Both the position numbers and the translations under genes were made by a program. From contig NZ_JAAGOW010000001.1 in NCBI RefSeq assembly GCF_010499245.1, positions 248,001 through 312,000 of the forward strand: DNA of 64,000 nucleotides, in the 5' to 3' direction. Below the pieces are notes generated by a model. It did no database searches and was not told the DNA's origin. It saw nothing but the letters and a program-made list of their open reading frames with translations. Below, in pieces: positions 1 through 7,817 of the stretch; position 1 is the stretch's first letter, and the number at the start of each line of letters is the position of its first letter. This stretch comes from Variovorax sp. WS11. Its GTDB lineage: Bacteria; Pseudomonadota; Gammaproteobacteria; Burkholderiales; Burkholderiaceae_C.

Positions 1-29
1 AGGGCCGCAAGCCCAAGGCGGAGGCCTGA
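1..29 (+). CDS. C-terminal tail of an upstream protein (partial)
   Basis: An open frame enters from the left edge and encodes the tail GRKPKAEA before a TGA at 27-29. A Shine-Dalgarno-like GGAGG for the next gene overlaps its last codons. This fits the compact overlapping style of the genes that follow. Only eight residues are visible, so the product cannot be identified and the call rests on position. Confidence 0.35.
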
Positions 30-33
30 CGCG

Positions 34-219
34 ATGGGCTTCACCGTCATCCCCATCGAAAAGGTGCGAGCGGCGCTCGCGCGCGCTGAAGAGCTCGGCG
101 CCGCAGGCATCGAGGAAGCGTGTGCCGCCGCCGCGCAGTCGCTGGGCATCGCCGTCGAGTCGGTGCGCGAGGTGGCGTACGAGCTGGCTGATCAGGATGC
201 AGGGGGCGACGCAGCATGA
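34..219 (+). CDS. Small hypothetical phage protein (61 aa)
   Basis: The ATG at 34 follows a GGAGG motif about nine bases upstream. The stop overlaps the ATG of the methyltransferase gene by four bases (ATGA), so the two are probably translationally coupled. The product is a short Ala/Glu-rich, predicted helical protein with no Cys, no signal peptide and no membrane segment. I do not recognise a family. Its position directly before a phage-type cytosine methyltransferase suggests an accessory early protein, but that is only context. Confidence 0.6.
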   Translation: MGFTVIPIEKVRAALARAEELGAAGIEEACAAAAQSLGIAVESVREVAYELADQDAGGDAA

Positions 220-1901
220 TCTCGCCGCAGTTCGTGCTCAACCTCGCCGCGAAGCTGGTGATCGTGCTGTTCGCCGGCTCCGGCGGCAGTTGTACCGGCA
301 TCGAGCAAGCGATCGGCCGGCACGTCGACATCGCCGTGAACCACAACGACGACGCCGTCTCTTGCCACGCGGTGAACCACCCGCAGACCCGCCACTACCG
401 CAAGGACGTGCGCGAGCTGTGCCCGCGCGCGTTGACCGGCGGCCAGCCTGCAGGCTACTTCCATGCCAGTCCCGACTGCACGCACTTCAGCCAGGCGCTG
501 GGCGGCCAGCCTCGCGACACAGAGATCCGCTCGCTGTCCTGGGTGGTGGTGCGCTGGGCTGGCCAAGCGCTGCCCGACGTCATCACCCTCGAAAATGTTG
601 AACAAATTCGGAAATGGTGCCCGCTGATCGCGAAGCGCGACAAGGCGACCGGCCGCGTGATCAAGCTCGACGGAACTGTCGCCGGGCCCGGTGAGCACAC
701 CCCGCGGCGGCTGCAGCACTTGGTGCCCGACCCGAAGCGCCTGGGCCAGACCTGGGAGCGCTTCCTCGCGCTGCTGCGCCTGCAGGGCTACGTCATCGAG
801 CACCGGCTGCTGAAGGCGGCTGACTACGGCGTGCCGACCACCCGCACGCGCCTGTTCATGGTCGCGCGCCGCGACGGCCTGCCCATCCAGTGGCCGGAGC
901 CCACGCATGCGCGCAAGCCCGGCAAGGGTCTCAAGAAGTGGCGCCCGGCCGCCGAGTGCATCGACTTCAGCCTCCCGACGCGGAGCATCTTCGACCGACC
1001 AAAGCCGCTGGCGGATGCCACATGCCGGCGCGTGGCCCACGGCATGAAGAAGTTCGTGCTCGACAGCGGGGACCCTTTCATCGTTCCGATCGCCAACTGG
1101 TCGCGCGAGGCGGTCGACTCGGTGCAGCAGCCGATGCGGACCATCACGGCCTGGCCGCGGGGTGGCGCTCTCTCCGTTGTCACGCCCGTGCTCATCCAGA
1201 CCGGCTACGGCGAGCGCGCCGGGCAGGCGCCGCGTGCGCTCGACATCGACCAGCCGCTCGGTACGGTCGTCGCCGGCGGCGCGAAGCACGCGCTGGTGAC
1301 TGCCTTCGTCGAGCAGGCCAACGGCTTCGGCAACGCGCTGCCGGCGCACAGCCTCGACAAGCCGCTGTCCACGATCTTGACGAAGGGCGCGAATCAGCGG
1401 CTGGTGACCGCCCACCTGGCGCACCTGCGTGGCAACTGCGACGCGCGGCCGCTGGATGAGCCGCTGCGCACCGTCAGCGCAGGCGGCCAGCACCACGGGC
1501 TGGTCGAGTACCACCTCGCACCCGAAGCCGAGGCCGGCGCGCTGCGCTGCGCGGCGTTCCTGATCCGCTACTACGGCGAGGGCGGCCAGTGGGGTGACCT
1601 GCGCGAGCCGATGCACACCATCACCACGAAGGATCGGCTGGCGCTGGTCACCGTCTGGATCCGCGGCGAACCGTGGGTGGTGGTCGACATCTGCCTGCGC
1701 ATGCTGGTGCCGCGCGAGCTGGCCAACGCCACAGGCTTCCCGCGTCAGTACGTCATCGACCGCGGCCACGACGGCCGCATGTTCACCAAGACCCAGCAGG
1801 TGGCCATGATAGGCAACGCCGTGCCGCCTGGGCTGCAGCGCGCCGTCACCGCGGCGAACTTCAGCGACCTGTGGGACCAACCGCAGCGGAGGGCCGCCTG
1901 A
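216..1901 (+). CDS. DNA (cytosine-5-)-methyltransferase, phage type
   Basis: The 561-residue protein transfers a methyl group from S-adenosylmethionine to cytosine in DNA. The family motifs appear in order: the SAM-binding loop VLFAGSGG near residue 18, the catalytic-cysteine region SPDCTHFS near residue 87, ENV in ITLENVEQI near 127, a TRTRLF element near 210, and the C-terminal IGNAVPP near 530. The catalytic motif is SPDC rather than the common PPCQ, as in a divergent phage branch. Residues about 300-480, roughly the target-recognition part, hold five imperfect repeats of the form (Q/E)P(L/M)xT followed by LVT. No restriction endonuclease gene is adjacent, so protection of element DNA from host restriction is more likely than a restriction-modification role. 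Specificity cannot be read from the sequence. Confidence 0.88.
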   Translation: MISPQFVLNLAAKLVIVLFAGSGGSCTGIEQAIGRHVDIAVNHNDDAVSCHAVNHPQTRHYRKDVRELCPRALTGGQPAGYFHASPDCTHFSQALGGQPRDTEIRSLSWVVVRWAGQALPDVITLENVEQIRKWCPLIAKRDKATGRVIKLDGTVAGPGEHTPRRLQHLVPDPKRLGQTWERFLALLRLQGYVIEHRLLKAADYGVPTTRTRLFMVARRDGLPIQWPEPTHARKPGKGLKKWRPAAECIDFSLPTRSIFDRPKPLADATCRRVAHGMKKFVLDSGDPFIVPIANWSREAVDSVQQPMRTITAWPRGGALSVVTPVLIQTGYGERAGQAPRALDIDQPLGTVVAGGAKHALVTAFVEQANGFGNALPAHSLDKPLSTILTKGANQRLVTAHLAHLRGNCDARPLDEPLRTVSAGGQHHGLVEYHLAPEAEAGALRCAAFLIRYYGEGGQWGDLREPMHTITTKDRLALVTVWIRGEPWVVVDICLRMLVPRELANATGFPRQYVIDRGHDGRMFTKTQQVAMIGNAVPPGLQRAVTAANFSDLWDQPQRRAA

Positions 1902-1903
1902 TG

Positions 1904-2137
1904 TCAGTGGTTCACCATCAACCGCTTCCGCAGCCAATCCCTCGCTGCTGCCAAGCCAGCGTCGGCGGCCTCAAGTTCTGTGTCGAAGATCTCGCCGGAG
2001 TAGTGCTTCAGTGGCACTTCGCCGTGCCACTCGTTCTCGATAACGGCAAACATCATCTGGTACTTGCCACCTTCCGTCGGCACCGGATGACTGCGAAGCG
2101 TGAACTGGCCGCCGTGTGGGGATTCAACTTTTTCCAT
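1904..2137 (-). CDS. Hypothetical protein (77 aa)
   Basis: This leftward gene is convergent with the methyltransferase, with stops two bases apart. The chosen start begins MEKVESPHGG at 2137 and follows a weak GAG; the frame stays open to 2275, so a longer form is possible. The product is soluble-looking, with an acidic middle and a basic C-terminus (WLRKRLMVNH). No domain is recognised. It is the first of four small leftward genes that sit against the general rightward direction of the element, an arrangement typical of independently transcribed accessory (moron-like) genes. Confidence 0.5.
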   Translation of the reverse strand: MEKVESPHGGQFTLRSHPVPTEGGKYQMMFAVIENEWHGEVPLKHYSGEIFDTELEAADAGLAAARDWLRKRLMVNH

Positions 2138-2368
2138 ATTCCATCTCGGTCGATCGGAGATCGCAGCATGACGGCGCTCATCGCCACCGCTGTCAGGACT
2201 GGTGGCACTTTGAATGTAGGAGACCGCGACACGAACCGGCTGTCCGAGCCGAAGAACGCAGGCGAACGTATGCATTCCGCGCGAATCGTGTGCGACATGC
2301 CGCGCCGAGGTTCCGCCCGTCCGCTTCGCCCAAGAGGCGCAGAACTACGGGAGGGCCGCAGCGTGATG

Positions 2369-2617
2369 TCAGCCGCCCGGAAATTCGAACTTGGTCTTGC
2401 AGGCCTCACACCGGACCGCCCCGATCTCGCCCGCGCTCTTAAGCGGCATCAGACGTTGCACACGGCCATCAAGGAAACAGCTGGGACAGGGCAATGGCTC
2501 CCCCGGGAAGTTCTGCGCTTGCCACCAGAGGTTCTCCCAGGATTCGATCGTGAATTGCACCGCCCCTTGTGCCTTCAGGTAATCCAACAACGCGTCGTGC
2601 ATGCCTTCCAGTGCCAT
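2369..2617 (-). CDS. Small zinc-ribbon protein (82 aa)
   Basis: Two Cys pairs, CPSC near residue 44 and CEAC near residue 71, form a likely zinc ribbon in the C-terminal half. The N-terminus looks helical (MALEGMHDALLDYLKAQG). The ATG at 2617 follows a purine-rich GGGGG. A 23-bp repeat shared with the next leftward gene lies just upstream at 2629-2651. Zinc-ribbon minis of this kind are common in phage and plasmid accessory regions, where they bind nucleic acid or partner proteins. Function is not known. Confidence 0.6.
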   Translation of the reverse strand: MALEGMHDALLDYLKAQGAVQFTIESWENLWWQAQNFPGEPLPCPSCFLDGRVQRLMPLKSAGEIGAVRCEACKTKFEFPGG

Positions 2618-2628
2618 GGCCACCCCCG

Positions 2629-2651
2629 TCAATCGGAGCCCGCAGTATGCC
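2629..2651. repeat. 23-bp direct repeat, copy 1
   Basis: This 23-base sequence, beginning TCAATCGGAG and ending AGTATGCC, is identical to 2917-2939. It lies about 11 bases upstream of the leftward start at 2617. Degenerate relatives precede the leftward starts at 2137 and 3582. It may be a shared 5' control element, or a recombination seam between small gene cassettes. Confidence 0.8.
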
Positions 2652-2668
2652 CAGATGCGCGGGCGGAG

Positions 2669-2905
2669 TCAGCCCAGCCTGTGCCTCACGAAGTTGTCCA
2701 TCTCGATGGCCAGCTTCGCAGCCGTGCGCTCGAGTTCCTCGACAGCATCGATCTCGGAGGCCGAGGGGTCGGGTCCCGTCCCCTTGACGCATGCCATCTG
2801 CTTGCTGGTGAGTTCGGCCCGACCAGCGAGCGCCCTCTCCTGGGTCTCCTGCCACTGGTCGTGCAGGGCTCGCCAGATCTTCAGGCCTTCGGGATCTTTC
2901 GGCAT
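2669..2905 (-). CDS. Hypothetical small helical protein (78 aa)
   Basis: The ATG at 2905 (MPKDPEGLKIW) follows a clear GGAGG six to seven bases upstream. The frame extends to 2965 but the upstream part lacks a ribosome site. The product is charged and largely helical, with likely coiled-coil heptads in its C-terminal half (VEELERTAAKLAIEMDNF). It has no signal peptide or membrane segment. Copies of the 23-bp repeat flank it on both sides (2629-2651 and 2917-2939). I do not recognise a family. Confidence 0.6.
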   Translation of the reverse strand: MPKDPEGLKIWRALHDQWQETQERALAGRAELTSKQMACVKGTGPDPSASEIDAVEELERTAAKLAIEMDNFVRHRLG

Positions 2906-2916
2906 TTCAACCTCCA

Positions 2917-2939
2917 TCAATCGGAGCCCGCAGTATGCC
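2917..2939. repeat. 23-bp direct repeat, copy 2
   Basis: This is a perfect match to 2629-2651. It sits about 12 bases upstream of the leftward start at 2905. The two copies together bracket the gene at 2669-2905. Confidence 0.8.
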
Positions 2940-2973
2940 GATAAGAGCCCGACCCTCTGAACCACAAAAGGCG

Positions 2974-3582
2974 CTAATACGTCATCCTTTGATCCGCATT
3001 CGTAGCGCGGTCAATCTCGACCTTGCACGCTGCCAACGCTTCGTCAATCTCTTGTTTGCGGTCCTCGATCACCTCCAGAGCTTCTTTGTCCTTCTCAGGT
3101 CTCTTCGAATCAGCGTGCACTCGGGGCAGCGTCGCCAATGCCCACAAACTGCGATCGACACGCCCGATGTGTTCAACCATGGTAGGGCTTGGCAAGTCGA
3201 AAATCGGCAGCCGCTCTATCATTCCGCGGACGCGGTTCACCTCTTCGGTCAACCACCCCCAGTGGGTGGGCTTTTTCGCTTCGACAGCCGCCACTGCCAT
3301 GCCGCAGCAACGCCGTGCATGTTGCAAGATGCTGTGCAAAGCGCGCAGTTTGGCTTCGTTTCCCTTCCTCGCTTCGCTAGTACGGACGCGCTCGTTGCGT
3401 CCAGCTTGCCATCCTGCGGTGGCGGCTGTACCGACGATAGCCAAGATCGAGCCTATCGCTTGTACCCACGACGACAGGCCACTATTCGCGTTCGCCCAAA
3501 TAACGAGTTCGGACCAGCCGACGATCACTGCAATCACGGCGGCGGTTGCACTCCAAAGCCCCAGAACGATAAGTCCGCTCAT
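2974..3582 (-). CDS. Membrane-anchored hypothetical protein (202 aa)
   Basis: The ATG at 3582 (MSGLIVLGLW) follows GGAGGAG at good spacing; a TTG six bases upstream is also in frame. Two hydrophobic segments, at about residues 4-26 and 36-58, should place the N-terminus in the inner membrane. A charged, helical cytoplasmic domain follows and ends with a Glu/Lys/Asp-rich coiled-coil-like region. No enzymatic motif is seen. It diverges from the gene at 3606 with only 23 bases between starts. A membrane protein in a leftward accessory cluster could serve exclusion or defence, but nothing in the sequence proves that. Confidence 0.6.
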   Translation of the reverse strand: MSGLIVLGLWSATAAVIAVIVGWSELVIWANANSGLSSWVQAIGSILAIVGTAATAGWQAGRNERVRTSEARKGNEAKLRALHSILQHARRCCGMAVAAVEAKKPTHWGWLTEEVNRVRGMIERLPIFDLPSPTMVEHIGRVDRSLWALATLPRVHADSKRPEKDKEALEVIEDRKQEIDEALAACKVEIDRATNADQRMTY

Positions 3583-3605
3583 CTTCAACTCCTCCGGAGC
3601 GAAGT

Positions 3606-4268
3606 ATGAAGGAGCAACCCATCCTCTTCAGCGCGCCAATGGTTCGGGCGCTGCTCGCCGGCACGAAGACGCAGACGCGACGGGTGCTGAAGCAGGCGAC
3701 TGGCCCGAGCCTGAGCATCGGCATCGAGAACGAACCCGGTGTGGCCGAACTCTCCTGGCTGTGGGGAGATGGCCCTAGCCACGATGTGCACGAGACGGTG
3801 ATGAAGGTGCCGTGCCCTTACGGAGTGCCCGGCGATCGGCTGTGGGTGCGCGAGGCGATCCGCCTGGTGCCCGACCAGGAGCCCGATGACGGCACCGGAC
3901 GCGTGCTCTCCACGTATGGCGCCGACGGCTCACTGACCGTAGCCGACGCCTGGCCGTGGAAGCGCAGCTACCTGCCGCCGATGCATTGCCCGCGCGGCCT
4001 ATCGCGCATCACTCTGGAGGTGACCGGCGTGCGCGTCGAGCGCCTGCAGGACGTCAGCGAGGCCGACGCCATCGCCGAGGGCATCGAGAACGATCCCCGC
4101 CTGGACCCCGCCGGCACGTGCCACTGGCGCGTCTACGGCCGGGAGCACACCGGCACCAGCTCGCCCGAGAGCTCCTACGAGTCGCTCTGGGAATCGATCA
4201 ACGGCGCCGGCAGCTGGGCGGCTAATCCGTTCGTATGGGTGGTCGAGTTCCGGAGGGTCAGGCCATGA
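3606..4268 (+). CDS. Phage ASCH-like protein (220 aa)
   Basis: The N-terminus (MKEQPILFSAPMVRALLAGTKTQTRR) and the internal GDRLWVRE motif are typical of a phage and prophage protein family with an ASCH/PUA-like fold. That fold suggests RNA or modified-nucleoside binding, but the family's role in phages is not settled. The ATG at 3606 has GGAG eight bases upstream, inside a CTCCGGAG palindrome shared with the divergent gene. The stop overlaps the next start by four bases, beginning a long coupled series. Family membership is recalled from the signature motifs; no specific substrate is implied. Confidence 0.72.
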   Translation: MKEQPILFSAPMVRALLAGTKTQTRRVLKQATGPSLSIGIENEPGVAELSWLWGDGPSHDVHETVMKVPCPYGVPGDRLWVREAIRLVPDQEPDDGTGRVLSTYGADGSLTVADAWPWKRSYLPPMHCPRGLSRITLEVTGVRVERLQDVSEADAIAEGIENDPRLDPAGTCHWRVYGREHTGTSSPESSYESLWESINGAGSWAANPFVWVVEFRRVRP

Positions 4269-4753
4269 GCGACGACACCTACACGCCCGCGCCGAACGGC
4301 TGGTGCTGCTTCCACTGTGGCGAGACGTTCCCATTCACGAGAGGCGGCTACCGCGCCGCGCGCGTGCACTTCGGCGTCACGCCCGACTGGGCCCCGGATT
4401 GCATCGAGCGCCGCACGAAGCCCGACAGCATCCTGCTCGACGAGGCGCGCCGCGCGCGCATTGCCAGCCAGCAGTTCTTGAAGGAGCGCGACGAAGCGAT
4501 CCAGGCCGAGGAGATCGCCGCGTGCACGTTGGCATCCTGGAAGCGCGCGATCAAAGGCGCCCCCACAGAGCACGAGGCGCGCTGCGCGTTCGATTCGATG
4601 GAAGGTCGCGCACTGGCCGCCGAGGCCGTGCTGGCCGAGCTGCAGCGCACGGCCCCTGATGCGTTGACGGCCGCGAGGATTGCGGTGGCTGGTCCCGGCA
4701 CCTACTACCCGCTCACCCTCCCGAGCTCTGGCGACAGGAGCGCTGTGCAATGA
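4265..4753 (+). CDS. Hypothetical phage protein with N-terminal Cys pair (162 aa)
   Basis: The start at 4265 (MSDDTYTPAPNGW) overlaps the upstream stop as ATGA, and the stop overlaps the next ATG at 4750. CCFHCGETF near residue 15 plus a later Cys suggests a small metal site at the N-terminus. Much of the rest is Ala/Glu/Arg-rich helix, probably coiled coil. There is no membrane segment. I do not recognise a family; the coupled position suggests co-expression with the neighbouring small genes. Confidence 0.65.
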   Translation: MSDDTYTPAPNGWCCFHCGETFPFTRGGYRAARVHFGVTPDWAPDCIERRTKPDSILLDEARRARIASQQFLKERDEAIQAEEIAACTLASWKRAIKGAPTEHEARCAFDSMEGRALAAEAVLAELQRTAPDALTAARIAVAGPGTYYPLTLPSSGDRSAVQ

Positions 4754-5034
4754 CCGCTGCACCTGAAGAGCGCGACTTGGCGCACGAGGCCGACATGGAG
4801 CGCCTGCGCCGCGAGCAGCTGCGCGCCGACATCAGCCCGGAGGAAGCGGCCGAGGAGTGCGTGGAGATCGAGGCCCGCGCCGCTTGGATGGAGGGCGCCG
4901 ACCTTGACGATGGCGAGGATCTGATGGGCGACCCGGACGAGTACAGCGAGGACTACTGCGTTTGCTCCGTCGAGCACAGCATCGAGGAGATGGACAGCAA
5001 CCAGTGCGACTGCTGCGGGAAGGAGATCTCGTGA
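4750..5034 (+). CDS. Acidic hypothetical protein with C-terminal Cys cluster (94 aa)
   Basis: This strongly acidic protein (many Asp and Glu) ends in a Cys-rich stretch: CVC near residue 75, and CDCCGKE near the end. The pattern could bind zinc. It starts by ATGA overlap with the preceding gene, and its stop overlaps the GTG start of the next. The acidic surface resembles DNA-mimic or adaptor proteins of phages, but this is only a compositional observation. Confidence 0.6.
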   Translation: MTAAPEERDLAHEADMERLRREQLRADISPEEAAEECVEIEARAAWMEGADLDDGEDLMGDPDEYSEDYCVCSVEHSIEEMDSNQCDCCGKEIS

Positions 5035-5237
5035 CCACGCAGCAATTCGCCGCCCTGGTCGGCGCTACCGCTCGATCGATGGCACAAGCCCGCTCCCGCG
5101 TTGATCCCTCACAGGAGGTGCGCGGCTCCTTCCCCTGCCTGAAGTGCGGCAGCTCGCTGCACTTTCGCGCCTACCCCAATCAACAAACCGAAGGGCGCTG
5201 CAGTGCGGCGCGCTGCGTCAACTGGAGCCGGCAATGA
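5031..5237 (+). CDS. Small zinc-finger-like protein (68 aa)
   Basis: The GTG start at 5031 overlaps the previous TGA (GTGA) and the stop overlaps the next ATG. CLKCGSSLHF at about residue 36 and a later C-x4-C-type pair (CSAARC) make a plausible four-Cys zinc ribbon. The N-terminal half is helical (TTQQFAALVG). The family is not recognised. The precise stop/start overlap on both sides supports it as a real gene despite the non-ATG start. Confidence 0.6.
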   Translation: MTTQQFAALVGATARSMAQARSRVDPSQEVRGSFPCLKCGSSLHFRAYPNQQTEGRCSAARCVNWSRQ

Positions 5238-6157
5238 CCACCACCGACAAGACCTCCCTCCCGGGTGCGGCCGACATCCTCTCGCTGGAAGACTCCGATG
5301 GTGGATGGAGCATCTACCGAAAGGGCTGGGGCTGCGTTGCCAAGATGCCGAGTTGGAAGCTCAACCCGGAGGCGCGCGCCCTGCAAGAAGAGCACATGCG
5401 AATCATCGTGGCCGCCCTATCCGCCCCTGCTGTCGAGGCACCGAAGCACCACCCCGGCGCCGCCGAGAAACTGGACAAGCTGCTGACTGCACACATCAAT
5501 CGATCCGTGTATGTCGAGCAAGAGCTTTTCAACATGGCTGCGGGCAAGAAACCCATGCCGGATGCAGCGAAGTTGCGCGAGTTGGCGAACAAGTTGGGAA
5601 TTCCCTCTGCTGTCGAGCCTGTGGCAGTGATGGAGGCGGACACGCTCCGGAGCCAACTGCAAAAGCAATGCTCTGAGTGGGGCACCTACTGGCGGGCTTC
5701 GGACTCGCACGGCGTAGAACTGACGAAGCCGCAGGCCATCGAATTGCTCGGGAATGCGCTCGGCGTGGAGGTCGAAATCAAGGACAACGGCTGCGCAACG
5801 TGCGACGGGACTGGAATGATCGGCGGCGAGCCGTGCCCCGATTGCACTCCCCCTGCCTCCCCAGCAGAGCAAGCCGCGACGCAGGCAGAGGCGCCCATGT
5901 GGCCGGAGATGCGCGCAGACTTGAAAGCTGTTCTCTTGGAGCTTGACGTGCCAGTGATTGGCTACGTCTCCAGCCATTCGGGCACGTTCCACAGAAGTGC
6001 AGATGACGTGGACAACTCGGAAAGTGCCGTTGCGCTGATTCGAGAGAGCGACCACCGTCGCGCATGCCAAAAGATTCGAGCGTTGATTGCCACCCCCAAT
6101 GCCTCCCCTGCACCCACAGGAGCGCAGGCCGAGCCGACAGAGGGAGAGCAATCGTGA
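5234..6157 (+). CDS. Hypothetical phage protein with DnaJ-like Cys motif (307 aa)
   Basis: The ATG at 5234 overlaps the upstream stop. The middle of the protein carries CATCDGTGMIGGEPCPDC near residue 190, two CxxC knuckles separated by a Gly-rich turn as in DnaJ-type zinc ribbons. Around it are separate modules joined by Ala/Pro/Glu linkers (for example PASPAEQAATQAEAP). Similar linkers recur in the next two genes, suggesting modular assembly by recombination. No catalytic motif is seen. It is the longest protein in the coupled series, and its function is unknown. Confidence 0.6.
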   Translation: MTTTDKTSLPGAADILSLEDSDGGWSIYRKGWGCVAKMPSWKLNPEARALQEEHMRIIVAALSAPAVEAPKHHPGAAEKLDKLLTAHINRSVYVEQELFNMAAGKKPMPDAAKLRELANKLGIPSAVEPVAVMEADTLRSQLQKQCSEWGTYWRASDSHGVELTKPQAIELLGNALGVEVEIKDNGCATCDGTGMIGGEPCPDCTPPASPAEQAATQAEAPMWPEMRADLKAVLLELDVPVIGYVSSHSGTFHRSADDVDNSESAVALIRESDHRRACQKIRALIATPNASPAPTGAQAEPTEGEQS

Positions 6158-6567
6158 GCACGATCAATCTGCGCCGCGAGAACGGCAAGCGCCTCACCAT
6201 CCAAGGCCGAGGCGCCATCAATAATCCGTCGCTCCAGTGCGTGCAGTCAATCTTGTGGCGTAAGAATGGGTCGCCGCTGCAAACCCTGGAGATGACGCTC
6301 GACGAAGCTGAGCAGTTGGGCACGGCGATCTTTGCGGCCATCTACGATGCCAAAAGCACATCCGCCCCCGCCGAGCAGGCAGCACCGAAGGCCGAGCCGC
6401 TGACGCGCGAGGACGCGAAGAAGATGGTTGCTCGCTTTGGCAACGCTGCAATTGCGCTGGACAAGGGTGAAGGCACTATTTCCGGCTTCGTGCAGTTGTC
6501 GAATGAGCTGATCGACGCCCTCGCCACTCCATCTACAGACAGTGGCCGCGCAAAAGGGGAAGACTGA
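6154..6567 (+). CDS. Hypothetical phage protein (137 aa)
   Basis: The GTG at 6154 overlaps the previous stop (GTGA), and the stop shares one base with the next ATG. The N-terminal half (STINLRRENGKRLTIQ) looks like a small beta-rich domain; an APAEQAAPKAEP linker joins a short helical C-terminal part ending TDSGRAKGED. The same ending occurs inside the next protein (VDSGRATGED). No metal site or membrane segment is seen. The family is not recognised. Confidence 0.55.
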   Translation: MSTINLRRENGKRLTIQGRGAINNPSLQCVQSILWRKNGSPLQTLEMTLDEAEQLGTAIFAAIYDAKSTSAPAEQAAPKAEPLTREDAKKMVARFGNAAIALDKGEGTISGFVQLSNELIDALATPSTDSGRAKGED

Positions 6568-7238
6568 TGGACGCGATCAAGAAACTCCGCAGTGCTTACG
6601 AAAAGCTCGAAGCCGCGCAGTGCTGCCAAGAGGACGGCATGCAAGGCGCCTATCGAATCATCATGGCGGCCGAGAAAGAACTGGCCGGCGCAGTGAGGGC
6701 GTTCCTTGCAACGCAGTCTCCTGCGCCACCGCCTATCGTAGACAGTGGCCGCGCCACCGGAGAGGACGAGTTCGGTGTCTTGAAAGCTTCGGCTGCCGCC
6801 ATCAAGGGCTGGATGAAAGACTCTGAGCGGCTCGATTGGGTCATGCGGGTCTACAGCGTGCCGGGCGGACGTGACGCCATCGATGCCGCTCGTGCCGCCA
6901 CCGGAGCCGAGTCCACTCCCCCTACAGGGGTGGAGGGAGCACCGAATTTCGAGCCTACCGGCATCCCTCTTCTTGCCGAGAAGCACCAGGGCATGCGCGT
7001 GGACTACTCGGGTCTGCTTGGGCAGTGCCAGCGCGGCCTGCGCGGCGCTGGGGGCCATGCGGCCAATGCGGAGATGCTGCGCCAGTTGCAAGGGCACCTG
7101 AAGGAACTGGGGCAACGCTGGTATGCCGGCGACACGGCCGTGGTGGACGAAATCTTGCAGCTTTACTGCATCGAGAAAGAGGCGCGTGACGCTCTCGCCG
7201 CTCAGCCTGTAGCGGGGCACCAGGGAGGCGAGGCATGA
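6567..7238 (+). CDS. Hypothetical modular phage protein (223 aa)
   Basis: The start overlaps the preceding TGA by one base (TGATG) and the stop overlaps the next ATG by four. The N-terminal 50 residues are helical (MDAIKKLRSAYEKLEAA), followed by a VDSGRATGED linker shared with the upstream gene's tail, then a middle segment containing WMKDSERLDWVM and a helical C-terminal domain. The SERLDWV motif recalls a short element seen in many Burkholderiales phage hypotheticals. No function can be assigned. Confidence 0.55.
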   Translation: MDAIKKLRSAYEKLEAAQCCQEDGMQGAYRIIMAAEKELAGAVRAFLATQSPAPPPIVDSGRATGEDEFGVLKASAAAIKGWMKDSERLDWVMRVYSVPGGRDAIDAARAATGAESTPPTGVEGAPNFEPTGIPLLAEKHQGMRVDYSGLLGQCQRGLRGAGGHAANAEMLRQLQGHLKELGQRWYAGDTAVVDEILQLYCIEKEARDALAAQPVAGHQGGEA

Positions 7239-7585
7239 CTGAACACAAGCCAGGATGCGAAGCCTTGGGCGGCTATGGCCATGGAGTGGGGCCATGCACT
7301 TGCGGTGCTGCGACCAGGGAGGGGGCTGGCTGTGCCGCATGCGTGACGTGCGGTCAGCCGTGGCCTGAGGACACCACTCCCCCAGCACCCACCACGGAGC
7401 CGACAGCGAAGCCTATTACCGGTCTCACGGAGGAGGAGATCCGCAAGGCGGTACGTCCGCTCTATTGGGACGACAGGGCCTGCGATATGGGTTTGGACGA
7501 TGACATCGAGACAGCCCAAGCCATCACCCGTGCTCTCGCAGAGAAGAACGGCCTGGCAGTGCAAGGAGGTGAGCATGGCAATTGA
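7235..7585 (+). CDS. Hypothetical Cys-rich phage protein (116 aa)
   Basis: The ATG at 7235 overlaps the previous stop. The N-terminal third has six Cys in a short stretch (HKPGCEALG, PCTCG, CAACVTCGQPW), suggesting one or two metal-binding knuckles. A Pro/Thr-rich linker (TPPAPTTEP) leads to a helical domain starting LTEEEIRKAVRPLYWDD. It overlaps the next gene by 11 bases. The family is not recognised. Confidence 0.55.
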   Translation: MTEHKPGCEALGGYGHGVGPCTCGAATREGAGCAACVTCGQPWPEDTTPPAPTTEPTAKPITGLTEEEIRKAVRPLYWDDRACDMGLDDDIETAQAITRALAEKNGLAVQGGEHGN

Positions 7586-7817
7586 GCGCAACTACAAGTG
7601 CAACCTCTGCGGGGATCGAGGCTCTGCCTTCGACTTCCCCCGGCTGGTTGGCCTGCACTTCAAATCCTGGCCGAAAGGCTGGATCGAGAAGCCGGCGCAT
7701 GAGTGCGAGAACCACATTTGCGCCTCCTGCCTGTCGTCGCTTCAGGGGTTTACGCCTCGATGTGGCCAGGGCCATGACTGTCTCGGCGGCCCCAACTGCG
7801 GGAGCGATCACAAATGA
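7575..7817 (+). CDS. Small multi-Cys zinc-binding protein (80 aa)
   Basis: The ATG at 7575 (MAIERNYKCNLC) has AGGAGGTG a few bases upstream, a strong ribosome site inside the preceding gene. Cys/His pairs (CNLCGDRG, CENHICASC, CGQGHDC) along the chain suggest a zinc finger, possibly RING- or ribbon-like. There is no membrane segment. The stop overlaps the next start as ATGA. It fits the run of metal-ribbon minis in this element. Confidence 0.6.
   Translation: MAIERNYKCNLCGDRGSAFDFPRLVGLHFKSWPKGWIEKPAHECENHICASCLSSLQGFTPRCGQGHDCLGGPNCGSDHK

Noticed and set aside
192..1937. Long leftward open frame (581 codons) opposite the methyltransferase
   Set aside because: It is antisense to a protein with full methyltransferase motifs, has low-complexity Arg/Ala/Gly composition, and arises from high GC.
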